The notes under the pieces were generated by a model, which was given only the letters and a program-made list of their open reading frames with translations, did no database searches and was not told the DNA's origin. From Clostridia bacterium (lineage in GTDB: Bacteria > Bacillota > Clostridia > Lachnospirales > CAG-274): a DNA stretch of 64,000 nucleotides. Each line of letters opens with the position of its first letter. Within the stretch, counting starts at the first letter, position 1. Positions 19,693-28,784 of this stretch are shown here, piece after piece. A program made the position numbers and the translations under genes. The DNA is taken from assembly GCA_030524425.1 (NCBI GenBank), contig JAUNGN010000001.1, positions 1 through 64,000 of the forward strand, written 5' to 3'.

Positions 19693-20616
19693 TCAATGCT
19701 TGCTATACTTTCCCTGCCAGCTTCCTCTCCTTACAAATTCCTTGGCAACAGAGTTAAGCACCCTTCTCTTATTAAGGCTCCACCATGGCTCAAAAAGCTC
19801 TGCCTTATCGGCATCACCCGTAATCCTGTGAATGACAATATTTTGAGGTATTTTTTCAATAATATTAACTACGGTATTCACATAATCCTCAAGAGAAAAA
19901 ATTTTAAAGGGTTTTTCCATATAAAAATCATAAAGAGCAGTGCCTTTTATAATGTGAAGAAGCTGCAGCTTAATTCCCTTAGTCCCGCAGTCTATGGCAT
20001 AGTTTACACTATTGAGCATATCCTCACAGCATTCATGGGGAAGTCCCAGTATAATGTGAGTTACAGTATCTATACCATATTCATTAAGCATTCTCAAAGC
20101 CTTATCATAAACATTATTGTCATAACAGCGATTAATAAAACCGGCACTTTTTTCACTGCTTGTCTGTAAACCAAGCTCAACACATACATAAACCTTTTTT
20201 GAAATTTCTTTTAAAAGCTCCATGATTTCTTCATTTATGCAGTCCGGTCTTGTAGCTACGGAAAGTGCCGCAACCCCCTCACACTCTATAGCCTCATAAT
20301 AAAGCTTTCTCAATTTTTCAACAGGTGCATATGTATTGGTATATGCTTGAAAATACATCATATATCTGCCATTAGGCCATTTAGAAGACATTTTTTCCTT
20401 CATCTGTTTATACTGCTCACTTATTGTAAGGCTCCTGCTGCCTGCAAAATCTCCTGAGCCTTTACCGCTGCAAAATATACATCCATTATAAGACAATGTA
20501 CCGTCTCTGTTGGGGCAGGTAAATCCTCCGTCTATGGCCAGCTTAATAATCTTTTCACCAAATATTTCCCTGTAAAAATCATTTGCCGAATAAAAGGGGT
20601 GTTTAGGATTTAACAT
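19693..20616 (-). CDS. TIGR01212-family radical SAM protein (YhcC-like)
   Basis: A 307-residue radical SAM protein. The cluster-binding Cys residues are in CPNRDGTLSYNGCIFC, an arrangement characteristic of the TIGR01212/YhcC family, followed by YFQAYTNTYAP, SVATRPDCI and HIILGLPHE. It has a conserved but unsettled function, thought to act on RNA or protein. Its start overlaps the end of addA by 14 nt, so it is probably translated with addA. Confidence 0.88.
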   Translation of the reverse strand: MLNPKHPFYSANDFYREIFGEKIIKLAIDGGFTCPNRDGTLSYNGCIFCSGKGSGDFAGSRSLTISEQYKQMKEKMSSKWPNGRYMMYFQAYTNTYAPVEKLRKLYYEAIECEGVAALSVATRPDCINEEIMELLKEISKKVYVCVELGLQTSSEKSAGFINRCYDNNVYDKALRMLNEYGIDTVTHIILGLPHECCEDMLNSVNYAIDCGTKGIKLQLLHIIKGTALYDFYMEKPFKIFSLEDYVNTVVNIIEKIPQNIVIHRITGDADKAELFEPWWSLNKRRVLNSVAKEFVRRGSWQGKYSKH

Positions 20617-23600
20617 ATACGCACTCCCCCTTATCTATTGAATATATTATACACTCTGTCACTTTCATACCTGTATTTTTTTCAAGAGCCTCCTTATAAA
20701 GCTCAAGCTGAATCTTATATTTAGAAGCAAGCTCACAGACATTTTCCTTTATTTTATCAGTCTTATAGTCCACAAGCACAAGCCCATCCTTTTCCTTAAA
20801 GTACAAATCTATTATGCCATGAACAACAAGCTCTGCATCTGTATTTTCATATTCCCTCAGCCTTGAAGCCTTTATTGTCATTACAAAGGGTGCCTCTTTG
20901 AATATTCTTTCAGAATTTCTGATTCGCTTAAACAAATCAGAAGAAACAAAGCCGGCTATTTTATCTTTACTTAAAGCCTTACTCTCTTCATAAGTTATTA
21001 TGCCTCTGTTAACCAAATCCTCAAGTATGACATCCGGATAAGTGCTTATTTCCATATTTTTGAAGTCTATTTGTTCCATAACAGTATGATAAAGAGTACC
21101 AAGCTGTGCCGATGTAATTTTTTCTTCTTTCTTCATAAATTCAGGCTTACCCGTTATTTTAGTCTTGTGATAATGATTCTTAATATCCTCATCTCCAATA
21201 TTCATTTTTCTTTTTATTTCGGTTATCGAAATTTTAGACGGAAGCAAAGTTTCATCAATATCCGGATACACATAATTGAGTCTTTCATCAATAATATCAC
21301 TGTAGCAGCCCTTTATTTCTCCCTCCTCAATATTATTGATTTTGCTGAGAACATTAACAGCCGATTCACCCTTAAGCATATCAAGATTATCTATATCCTC
21401 ACAGTTTATAAATCGGAAATCTATTTCATTTCTGTCATATAAGTAATCCCTCTGCAAAGCTGCAATTATCCAGAACAGCTGATTATTTGCCCTGCTTCTG
21501 TAAGAATAGGGCAAAAGTATATTGCCGTCTTCTTCAAACTCTGCTATACTCTTGGCATTTTCATTCATACAGCCTGTAACTATAAGCTTTTCCTTAGCTC
21601 TTGTCATTGCAACATACAAAAGTCTTAAAAGTTCAGACCTTTCCTCTGTTTTCCAGTAATCGGCAATAATGTTGTAAACAGGAGTTTTGTACTTTATTCG
21701 GTTCACTTCATCTATGTACCTGAGTCCTATTCCAAGTTCTCTGTCAAAAATATAGTTTTGTGATATTTCATCATTGCCAATAGAGCTTTGAAGCTGTGAA
21801 ACAAAGACAACAGGAAATTCAAGCCCCTTGCTTTTGTGTATTGTCATAATTCTTACTACATCGTCATTTTCAGACAGTACGGAAGCAACACCTACCATAT
21901 CCCTGTCATCTATATCATCGCTTAAATCCGTATCAATATAATTAATAAAACTGTGTAAATCCATTGAATTAACTGCCTCAAACTCCATAGCCTTTTCTTT
22001 AAAAAGTCTTAAATTCGCCTGCCTGAAGCTGCCATTATCCTGTATTCCGGCATAATTAAAATAACCGCTCCTGTCATATATTTCAGAAATCAAATCCGCA
22101 AGAGTATTATTAACAGCAAAATCCCTGTAATATTCAATATCATATATAAACTTTCTGAGAACTGAAGCAATATTATCATCCTTTTCCGCCCACTCCTTAA
22201 CAGCATCAAATATATAATCATAACTGTTATTAATCCTTATCCTTGTAATTGAATCAAAAGAAAGAGCATACATGGGAGAATGCAATACATTTACAATATC
22301 AATATCCTGCAAAGGATTATCAATAAGCCTTAAAAGAGAAATAATATTCTTAACCTCAGTAACCTTAAACAAAGGATTTGATCTTTCAAAAACACAGCTT
22401 ATACCTATTGAATTAAGCTCTTCAAAGAAAAGTCCTGCATTTGTTCTTGCCTTTACAAGAATAACTATATCTCTTTTCTTAACAGGTCTGTACCTTTCCT
22501 CTTCCTTGTCATACACATAAAGAGGATTGGTATAAAGCATATCATATATTCTCTTTGCAACAACCTTAGCTTCTTCTTCCTTTGCATTATTTGCATTTAC
22601 AATTAAAAATTCAGCACTTTCTGATATATTCATATTTTCATCAGGTACGGGAAAATCAGCCTTAGGGTTTAATGCAACCTCATCGGTATAATCCACATTT
22701 CCGAGTCTGCTGTCCATTATCTGCTTAAACACTAAGTTGCAGGCATCTAACACAACTTTTCTGGAACGATAATTCTCTGACAAAAGTATAAGCTCTTCAT
22801 TTTCATCCTCACCGGAATATCGGTCATACTTATTTTTAAAAAGCTTGGGTGTCGTTTGTCTGAATTTATAAATAGCCTGCTTAACGTCACCTACCATAAA
22901 TATGTTATTTTCGCCCGTTTCACATTTGGAAACGGCAGTAAGTATTTCTTCCTGCAGATAATTACTGTCCTGATATTCATCAATTATAATTTCGTTAAAT
23001 TTTTTCTGATACTCCTTAGCAGTTTCTGTTGTACTGCCGCCACTGTTTCTCAAAATATTCAGACAACAATGAGAAATATCATTAAATTCCGCAAACTGCT
23101 TTTCTATTTTAAGCTGACCGTACCTTTTAATAAAAGCCTTGACTGCCTTTATTAATGAGGCCGCAAGAGATTTTGTATCCTCAAAAACAATATTTATTTT
23201 CTCCATTGGAACAGCGGTTTTAGCCTTAACTGTTCCGAGAGAATCCTTAACCGACCTAAGACAAGACTTAATATCATCAATATTTTGAACCACAAATTCA
23301 TCTAATGCTTCCGTTTCCTTTTTGTACATTTGTATTCTATAGCTTAAATCCACATCTGCCATTGAATCAAAATCACCTGTCTCATAAGCTCTTTTCATCA
23401 TTTCAAATGATTCCAAAGCACTTATCATACAGCCGGGCATTTTTTGTGTTTTACAATATTTAAAATAATCCTTTGCCTTATTAATATTTCTCTCGGCAGC
23501 TTTTAATTCAGTTCCAATACTGTCCTTATATATTCTGCCCCATTTACTGACATAAAAATTTTCAGCATCCTCATAATTTCTTTGGCATTCATCAAGCCAT

Positions 23601-24187
23601 GCTTCGGGATAAGGCAGCTTGTCCGCAAATTCATAAAGCTTATATATCATTCTTATTATATCATCGTCACCGTATTTACTTGAATACATATTGTAAAATA
23701 CTTTAAACTCATCATCATCCTCTTCCAGGAGATTTTCCAGCACTTCGCCCACTGCCTGCTTTTTTAATGCTGTTGTTTCAATTTTATCAGGATTTTTATA
23801 TCCTAAGTCCAGTTCTGTTTTATGAAAATTCTGCCTTATTACACTTGAGCAAAAGGCATCTATGGTAGATATATTAGCCTTGTTTATAAGTATAAGCTGT
23901 TTTTCAAGATGAAGCTTAAGCTCTTCGTCAACAATGACAGCCGAAGCAGTTTCCTTTAACTTTTCCTCAATGCTTTTAACTATTCTCCCTTTCATTTCCC
24001 CGGCAGCATCTCTTGTAAAGGTAACAATAAGAAAGGAATCCACATTCCATCTGTCCTCAATAATTCTTGACAATACCCTTTGAGTAAGGACAAAGGTTTT
24101 GCCTGAGCCTGCAGCAGCACTTACCAGTATATTTTTATTTCTTGTATTTATTGCTCTTTTTTGACCTTCGCTAAGTATTAATGCCAT
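20603..24187 (-). CDS. addA: ATP-dependent helicase/nuclease subunit A
   Basis: A 1194-residue AddA protein, the helicase and nuclease subunit that processes double-strand DNA ends for recombination, usually with AddB. Walker A AAAGSGKTFVLTQRV is at residues 24-38, VDEYQDSN is Walker B, and motifs RIMTIHKSKGLEFPVVF and LLYVAMTRAKEKL follow. The C-terminal RecB-type nuclease has GIIDLYF and LVDYKTDK. In most Firmicutes addB is directly upstream of addA; here the upstream neighbour is a divergent small-peptide gene, so addB is elsewhere or absent. The downstream radical SAM gene overlaps it. Confidence 0.93.
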   Translation of the reverse strand: MALILSEGQKRAINTRNKNILVSAAAGSGKTFVLTQRVLSRIIEDRWNVDSFLIVTFTRDAAGEMKGRIVKSIEEKLKETASAVIVDEELKLHLEKQLILINKANISTIDAFCSSVIRQNFHKTELDLGYKNPDKIETTALKKQAVGEVLENLLEEDDDEFKVFYNMYSSKYGDDDIIRMIYKLYEFADKLPYPEAWLDECQRNYEDAENFYVSKWGRIYKDSIGTELKAAERNINKAKDYFKYCKTQKMPGCMISALESFEMMKRAYETGDFDSMADVDLSYRIQMYKKETEALDEFVVQNIDDIKSCLRSVKDSLGTVKAKTAVPMEKINIVFEDTKSLAASLIKAVKAFIKRYGQLKIEKQFAEFNDISHCCLNILRNSGGSTTETAKEYQKKFNEIIIDEYQDSNYLQEEILTAVSKCETGENNIFMVGDVKQAIYKFRQTTPKLFKNKYDRYSGEDENEELILLSENYRSRKVVLDACNLVFKQIMDSRLGNVDYTDEVALNPKADFPVPDENMNISESAEFLIVNANNAKEEEAKVVAKRIYDMLYTNPLYVYDKEEERYRPVKKRDIVILVKARTNAGLFFEELNSIGISCVFERSNPLFKVTEVKNIISLLRLIDNPLQDIDIVNVLHSPMYALSFDSITRIRINNSYDYIFDAVKEWAEKDDNIASVLRKFIYDIEYYRDFAVNNTLADLISEIYDRSGYFNYAGIQDNGSFRQANLRLFKEKAMEFEAVNSMDLHSFINYIDTDLSDDIDDRDMVGVASVLSENDDVVRIMTIHKSKGLEFPVVFVSQLQSSIGNDEISQNYIFDRELGIGLRYIDEVNRIKYKTPVYNIIADYWKTEERSELLRLLYVAMTRAKEKLIVTGCMNENAKSIAEFEEDGNILLPYSYRSRANNQLFWIIAALQRDYLYDRNEIDFRFINCEDIDNLDMLKGESAVNVLSKINNIEEGEIKGCYSDIIDERLNYVYPDIDETLLPSKISITEIKRKMNIGDEDIKNHYHKTKITGKPEFMKKEEKITSAQLGTLYHTVMEQIDFKNMEISTYPDVILEDLVNRGIITYEESKALSKDKIAGFVSSDLFKRIRNSERIFKEAPFVMTIKASRLREYENTDAELVVHGIIDLYFKEKDGLVLVDYKTDKIKENVCELASKYKIQLELYKEALEKNTGMKVTECIIYSIDKGECVYVKS

Positions 24188-24315
24188 ATTTTACCTGCCT
24201 TTTTAATATCATAATTACAGTTTTCCGCTATATAATTATAACAAATGAAAACACAATTTTTACACATCTTAATCAAATTGTAAAATTTTTTAATATTAAT
24301 GTCAACATATTATTA

Positions 24316-24343
24316 TTGAAAAAAAATTTTTGTCTGTTATAAT
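24316..24343 (+). promoter_or_regulatory. Probable sigma-A promoter for the small-peptide/VanW genes
   Basis: TTGAAA (24316-24321) and TATAAT (24338-24343) with a 16-nt spacer, followed 36 nt later by the ATG of the small peptide. Read by eye; good match to the consensus. Confidence 0.65.
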
Positions 24344-24379
24344 AAGAAGATAGGAGAAATTATACAAGGAGAAATTAAT

Positions 24380-24487
24380 ATGAGAAGAATGAAAACAGAA
24401 TTAAAAAGAAAAATAGCAGGCATTGTAGCATTACTGCTGGTGGCTGCATTATTGTTAAGTTCAATATCAATATTTTTCGTTAATTGA
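24380..24487 (+). CDS. 35-residue single-pass membrane peptide
   Basis: A short gene encoding MRRMKTELKRKIAG followed by a hydrophobic stretch (IVALLLVAALLL, SSISIFFV) and ending in Asn. AAGGAG stands 9 nt before the ATG, and a good promoter lies just upstream, so expression is likely. The basic N-terminus followed by one membrane span predicts an N-in small membrane protein. Its stop lies 20 nt before the start of the next protein, so it heads the message of the two PG-binding/VanW-type genes. Function unknown; homologous peptides are hard to find by standard annotation because of size. Confidence 0.65.
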   Translation: MRRMKTELKRKIAGIVALLLVAALLLSSISIFFVN

Positions 24488-24507
24488 TAAAAACCGGAGG
24501 TATAATA

Positions 24508-25287
24508 ATGCGTTCTAAAATTAAAGGGCCAAAACATGGTTCAGATACAAATAACAATCAAATACAAATAAATACAAAAGCAATTGCAAACGGTATAAAA
24601 AGTACAGGTAAAAAAATAGATAACAGCCTTAACAGTATTAAAATTTCTGCTGAAAATCCGGGAGAGCAATTATCAGGTAAAACACCAAAATTTAACAAGG
24701 GCTATGCTTTTTTTGGAATCGGTATCGCCTTTTTACTTGCTGCTTCAATATTTAGCGTAAGCTTTGCCGTCAACAGTAAAATGAATACCGCTGTTGATAC
24801 TGCCTTTGAAGCTCTTGATTCTAACCTTATATATAACGGTATATTTATAGAAGAAGTAAATATAAGCGGTTTGACAAAGGAGCAGGCAATAAGAAGAGCT
24901 TCCAAAGATTATGCCGGAAGAAGACTTGCAAGAAGCTTTACTATTGCTTTCGGAGACTACTCAAAGGATGTAACTTACGAAGATTTAGGCGGCAGGTATA
25001 ATATTGAAGCCACGGTTAATGAAGCCTACAAAATGGGCAGAAGCGGCAGCAAGGCCTCAAGAATAGCATTTGCAGACAATCTTGAAAACAAAAGAGAATA
25101 CCTTGTTTCATCCCTTTCAATTGATAAAAGCAAAATGAAAAGCAAACTTAGGGAAATTGCAGATGAAATTAAGAACTCAGGTATAAGCAACAGTGAAGCT
25201 GATGTATATGCAATAATGGATCATCTGGAGAAAAGTATGCTTATTGGTGAGGAAGATATAATTTACAATATACCTGTCAAGTCATAA
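24508..25287 (+). CDS. Membrane-anchored YoaR-like (PG_binding_4-type) wall protein
   Basis: A 259-residue protein: a hydrophilic N-terminal cytoplasmic tail, one membrane span near residues 70-90 (FFGIGIAFLLAASIFSVSFAV), and an extracellular domain with NLIYNGIFIEEVNISGLTKE and ITFG-like repeats resembling the PG_binding_4 module that precedes VanW domains. The start is the ATG at 24508 with CCGGAGG upstream; a TTG at 24484 overlaps the preceding gene and has no such site. It lacks the VanW catalytic-type domain, but the following gene has both, so this looks like a partial duplicate of its neighbour. The role is probably in cell-wall binding, not shown directly. Confidence 0.72.
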   Translation: MRSKIKGPKHGSDTNNNQIQINTKAIANGIKSTGKKIDNSLNSIKISAENPGEQLSGKTPKFNKGYAFFGIGIAFLLAASIFSVSFAVNSKMNTAVDTAFEALDSNLIYNGIFIEEVNISGLTKEQAIRRASKDYAGRRLARSFTIAFGDYSKDVTYEDLGGRYNIEATVNEAYKMGRSGSKASRIAFADNLENKREYLVSSLSIDKSKMKSKLREIADEIKNSGISNSEADVYAIMDHLEKSMLIGEEDIIYNIPVKS

Positions 25288-25302
25288 CAAGGGAGTGATA
25301 GT

Positions 25303-26763
25303 ATGCCTAATGCCGGAAGAAAGCATAATTACAAAAGGCGAAGAAAAAACAAACGAAATCACTTCAACAGAATACTCAGCAAAACCATATTAGCCTTTAT
25401 TATAGCAATCACAGCAGGCTGTATTCTGCGCCGGCCTGTGATGAGCAGATATTATCAATGGAAAATTGACCAGCCTAAGCCGTCTCAGGAAAATGTAATC
25501 CTTTCAGGTATATCAATTGACGGCAAAGATGTTTCGGGAATGAGCTATGAAGAGGCGATTACCCATATAAACTCTCAGGTTGATACCAATACGGAAGGTA
25601 ATATAATAACTATAAAAAGCAGTGACGGAAAACATACATATAACTATACCTTTCAGGACTTTGAGCTTAAATTTGACATAGAAAATGCCGTAAATCAGGC
25701 AATAAACTTTGGAAAGGACAGTACCTCCCCAGACTGGTGGCGCCAATTTAAGGCACTTGAGGCAGGACGGGTAGACTTTGCAATAATGAGCTATAACAAG
25801 GCACAGGTACGTTCCTTTGTTAATGCTATTTCAGACAAAATAACCGTTCAGGCAAAAAATGCAGGCTTAAAGCGTGAAAACGGACAGTTTGTTGTAACGC
25901 CTGCCCAAACAGGCTATGCCATAGATAAGGAAGCAATATTATTACAGGTATATGACCTTATTGATAAAAGAGAATTTGGCAAAGAAGTTAATTTTGACAT
26001 AAAGGTAACAGAGCCTACACACAAGGATGCCGATGTAAGCGGTATTACAGGCATCATAGGTACTTATTCAAGTCCATATACAGGAGGAGATGACAACAGA
26101 ATACAAAACCTCAGAAACGGCTGTGCCAAAATTAATGAGGTTGTTGTTTACCCCGGAGAAGAGTTTTCAACAAATGACCATTTCAATCCCTGTACAGAAG
26201 CTAACGGATGGGCAAGTGCAGGCACAATTGTCAACGGTAAAATTGAAGACAGTATAGGCGGAGGTATGTGTCAGGTATCAAGTGCTCTTTATATGGCGCT
26301 TCTTAATGCAGAGGTTAAAATAACCGAGCGTTATAACCACTCAATGAAGGTTGGATATGCAGATTACGGATTTGATGCAACCCTTGCAGGAGACTACAAG
26401 GACTTAAAGTTCCTTAATGATACGGGCTGTGCTATTTTCATTGAATCTTATCTTGCAAACTCCAATGTAGTTGTCAACATATACGGCAAGGAAATACACA
26501 GTCAGGGCAGAACCTTAAAGTTCTATAATAAATTTATAAAGGAAACAGAGCCCGATGAGCCTATAACGAAAGAGGATGATACCTTACCTGCAGGCACCAC
26601 AAAAATTGATATGACAGCTAAAAAGGGCTATGTGTACGAATTATATAAAGAGGTTTATGAAAACGGTGTACTTAAAGATACTGTTAAAATAAATACAAGT
26701 ACTTATCTGCCAAGACGACAGGTAACTCTTGTAGGCACAAAACCTGTTGAAGAAACAACATAG
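25303..26763 (+). CDS. VanW-family protein with PG_binding_4 domain
   Basis: A 486-residue protein anchored by a span near residues 25-45 (TILAFIIAITAGCIL). Residues about 65-200 form a PG_binding_4/YoaR-like domain that starts with VILSGISIDGKDVSGMSYEEA. The VanW domain follows, with INEVVVYPGEEFSTNDHFNP, SIGGGMCQVSSALYMALL and ERYNHSMKVGY. The family is wall-associated and of unsettled function despite its name from vancomycin resistance clusters; no other van gene is near. It is 15 nt after the related 259-residue gene. RBS: AAGGGAGTGAT. Confidence 0.88.
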   Translation: MPNAGRKHNYKRRRKNKRNHFNRILSKTILAFIIAITAGCILRRPVMSRYYQWKIDQPKPSQENVILSGISIDGKDVSGMSYEEAITHINSQVDTNTEGNIITIKSSDGKHTYNYTFQDFELKFDIENAVNQAINFGKDSTSPDWWRQFKALEAGRVDFAIMSYNKAQVRSFVNAISDKITVQAKNAGLKRENGQFVVTPAQTGYAIDKEAILLQVYDLIDKREFGKEVNFDIKVTEPTHKDADVSGITGIIGTYSSPYTGGDDNRIQNLRNGCAKINEVVVYPGEEFSTNDHFNPCTEANGWASAGTIVNGKIEDSIGGGMCQVSSALYMALLNAEVKITERYNHSMKVGYADYGFDATLAGDYKDLKFLNDTGCAIFIESYLANSNVVVNIYGKEIHSQGRTLKFYNKFIKETEPDEPITKEDDTLPAGTTKIDMTAKKGYVYELYKEVYENGVLKDTVKINTSTYLPRRQVTLVGTKPVEETT

Positions 26764-26793
26764 AAAGTTAAACCATTTGCAGGAGGTATTTAA

Positions 26794-27267
26794 ATGGAGT
26801 TTAAGAATCCTATGCTGGTAGTAACGGATATTGATGAAACCGTTGAGTTTTATAAAAGAGTTTTGGGCCTTCAGGTAGTCATGGACTTTGGCGCAAACAA
26901 GACCTTAACAGGCGGTTTAGCATTGCAGACTTTGGAAACATATAAGAATTTTATTGGTACAAATGATATTTATTTCGGCGGCAATAATTTTGAAATTTAT
27001 TTTGAAGAAGATGATTTTGATAAATTTGCAGATAACCTCAGAAGGTGTAATGTTCAATATGTTCACCCGGTCAAGGAACATTCGTGGGGACAGAGGGTGG
27101 TTCGCTTCTATGACCCGGACAGGTATATTATCGAAGTGGGCGAAAACATGAAAGCGGTTTGCAAAAGGTTTATAGACAGTGGAATGACACCGGAACAAGC
27201 AGCAGAGCGCATGGACGTACCTATGGAATACATAAATGAATGTATGCAGCAGAGAATAAACAGATGA
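26794..27267 (+). CDS. VOC-fold glyoxalase/bleomycin-resistance-like protein
   Basis: A 157-residue protein with the vicinal oxygen chelate fold: an N-terminal FKNPMLVVTDIDETVEFYKRVLGL and a second half with HPVKEHSWGQRVVRFYDPDRYIIEVGE, the usual metal-binding and strand pattern. The function within the family cannot be given. AGGAGG lies 7 nt before the ATG. It opens a run of three accessory genes with the DUF1697 and DUF3795 genes. Confidence 0.8.
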   Translation: MEFKNPMLVVTDIDETVEFYKRVLGLQVVMDFGANKTLTGGLALQTLETYKNFIGTNDIYFGGNNFEIYFEEDDFDKFADNLRRCNVQYVHPVKEHSWGQRVVRFYDPDRYIIEVGENMKAVCKRFIDSGMTPEQAAERMDVPMEYINECMQQRINR

Positions 27268-27289
27268 GGTTATGGAGGTATCAGCGAAT

Positions 27290-27829
27290 ATGAAAAGATA
27301 TATTGCCTTTCTGCGCGGTGTCAATATAAACGGCAGAAACAAGGTTCCAATGGCTGAACTAAAAAAAGAGGTTGAAAGATTGGGGCATAAAGAAGTTAGG
27401 ACATATCTAAACAGCGGCAATGTGATTTTTTCGAGCGATGAAAATGACAGAAAAAGTGTTTCAAGACAGATTGTGACGATGATAAAAAATCAATTTAGTT
27501 TGGATATTCCTGTTTTTGTTATAGCAAAAGAAGAACTTGAAGGCATCTTACGCAATGCTCCTGATTGGTGGGGCAATAAAGATAAGGAAATTTATGATAA
27601 TCTGATTTTTATTATGTCGCCAACTACCTTTACTGACGTATTCAATGAGATTGGAGAACCGAAAGAAGAATTAGAAAAGATAATGGACTACAAAGAAGCG
27701 ATATTTTGGTCTTTCAGCCGAAAAAACTATCAAAAGACAAATTGGTGGTCAAAAACAGCGAGTGCAAGTATCAGTAACCAATTAACAATTAGAACGGCAA
27801 ATACTGTCAGAAAAGTAGTTGGAATGTAG
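27290..27829 (+). CDS. DUF1697 protein
   Basis: A 179-residue member of the DUF1697 family (MKRYIAFLRGVNINGRNKVPMAELK start, NSGNVIFSS, and the C-terminal SRKNYQKTNWW region). Function unknown. I use the ATG at 27290, which has GGAGG 11 nt upstream and matches the family N-terminus; an ATG at 27272 would add six residues. The gap to the VOC gene is 22 nt. Confidence 0.85.
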   Translation: MKRYIAFLRGVNINGRNKVPMAELKKEVERLGHKEVRTYLNSGNVIFSSDENDRKSVSRQIVTMIKNQFSLDIPVFVIAKEELEGILRNAPDWWGNKDKEIYDNLIFIMSPTTFTDVFNEIGEPKEELEKIMDYKEAIFWSFSRKNYQKTNWWSKTASASISNQLTIRTANTVRKVVGM

Positions 27830-27877
27830 TTGCTGAAACCGAACAGAGCAAAAATCAGAATTTACGGGACTTATATT

Positions 27878-28420
27878 ATGAAAGGATTTGAACGAAAAAA
27901 TCAATTATTTTCTCTTTGTGGATTAAATTGCGGGTTGTGTCCTATGCTGTTGGGAAATTACTGCGGCGGCTGCGGCAATGGTAATCAATCATGCAGGATA
28001 GCGAAATGCAGTCTGGAGCATGGAAAGGTTGAATATTGCTATGAGTGCAAACAATATCCATGCGAAAAATATCAACATATTGATGAATATGACTCCTTTA
28101 TTACGCACAGGCGCCGAAAGGCAGATTTAGAAAGAGCGCAAAGCATAGGCATTGAGCAATATAATCTTGAACAGCAGGAAAAAATACAAATTCTTTCTTA
28201 CTTACTTTCTAACTATAATGACGGGCGCAGGAAAAATTTCTTTTGTGCTGCAGTCAATTTATTAGAACTTTCGGAGATACAAGAAGCAATAAAGCAAATA
28301 CAATCCAATGATAAATTGTTCTCACTGCCATTTAAGGCACAATGTTTGTATGCTGCAGAGGTGTTTCAAGAGATTGCCGACAGAAGCAATATAAAATTGA
28401 AACTTATCAAGAAAAAGTAA
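27878..28420 (+). CDS. DUF3795 cysteine-rich protein
   Basis: A 180-residue protein with an N-terminal cluster of Cys residues (CGLNCGLCPM, CGGCGNG, CRIAKCS, CYECKQYPCEKY), the mark of DUF3795, which probably binds metal. The rest is helical. Start taken as the ATG at 27878, matching the family start; a TTG at 27830 is in frame but poor. Function unknown. It follows the DUF1697 gene by 48 nt. Confidence 0.82.
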   Translation: MKGFERKNQLFSLCGLNCGLCPMLLGNYCGGCGNGNQSCRIAKCSLEHGKVEYCYECKQYPCEKYQHIDEYDSFITHRRRKADLERAQSIGIEQYNLEQQEKIQILSYLLSNYNDGRRKNFFCAAVNLLELSEIQEAIKQIQSNDKLFSLPFKAQCLYAAEVFQEIADRSNIKLKLIKKK

Positions 28421-28680
28421 TATATATCCTGTTTGCCGGGAGAATAGCAAATTCAGCCGAGCCTGTCAGCGACGGCACATTTCATGTGCCGGATAAGACC
28501 GGCGGACACCTCAGGCAGAAGATAGGGATTGTCCGGAGCTTTATAGGAGAACGGGAACAGGGCGAGGACAAACTGACGGTTGAAAGGCAGAAAAAATCAG
28601 AACGGCACAGCTTTTGACTATTCCGCCCTGCAAGAGTAAAAGTACTTCTTTATAGGCAATAGCCTCTTTCTATACAAAAA
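28421..28680. other. GC-richer intergenic scar, possible degenerate mobile DNA
   Basis: This segment lacks a convincing gene. A reading frame overlapping the DUF3795 gene (28342-28617) continues through it, using GC-ending codons (GGC, GAC, CGG, CAG, CTG) unlike the A/T-ending codons of all neighbours. Its translated part has phrases such as FHVPDKTGG, but I do not recognise it. It has no start of its own. I treat it as a possible remnant of transferred DNA rather than a gene. Confidence 0.4.
28473..28491. other. Perfect 8-bp hairpin inside the scar
   Basis: CGGCACAT and ATGTGCCG are exact inverted copies separated by TTC. There is no T run after it, so it is not a typical terminator. It might be an end or recognition structure of a lost element. 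Confidence 0.5.
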
Positions 28681-28725
28681 TGCCGAAGTCAAAAACAAAC
28701 ATAAAGTCTGTTAATAGCTTCGGCA
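28681..28725 (-). terminator. Terminator of the export/NRPS operon
   Basis: Stem TGCCGAAG / CTTCGGCA with a long A/T-rich loop; on the minus strand the stem is followed by TTTTTGT. It lies about 60 nt after the stop of the Lgt-like gene. Confidence 0.72.
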
Positions 28726-28784
28726 TTCAAATGCATCAGGCTAATCATATTCAACAGGGTTAGGCTCATTTAAGCTTTTTCTTG

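Noticed and set aside
24508-26763. Vancomycin-resistance cluster suggested by VanW
   Set aside because: No vanA/B/H/X/R/S-like gene is near. VanW-domain proteins are common wall proteins in Clostridia.
28342-28617. A 91-codon plus-strand reading frame overlapping the end of the DUF3795 gene
   Set aside because: It starts inside another gene, has no ribosome binding site and no recognisable domain. Only its GC-rich second part is unusual, so I report it as a scar and not a gene.
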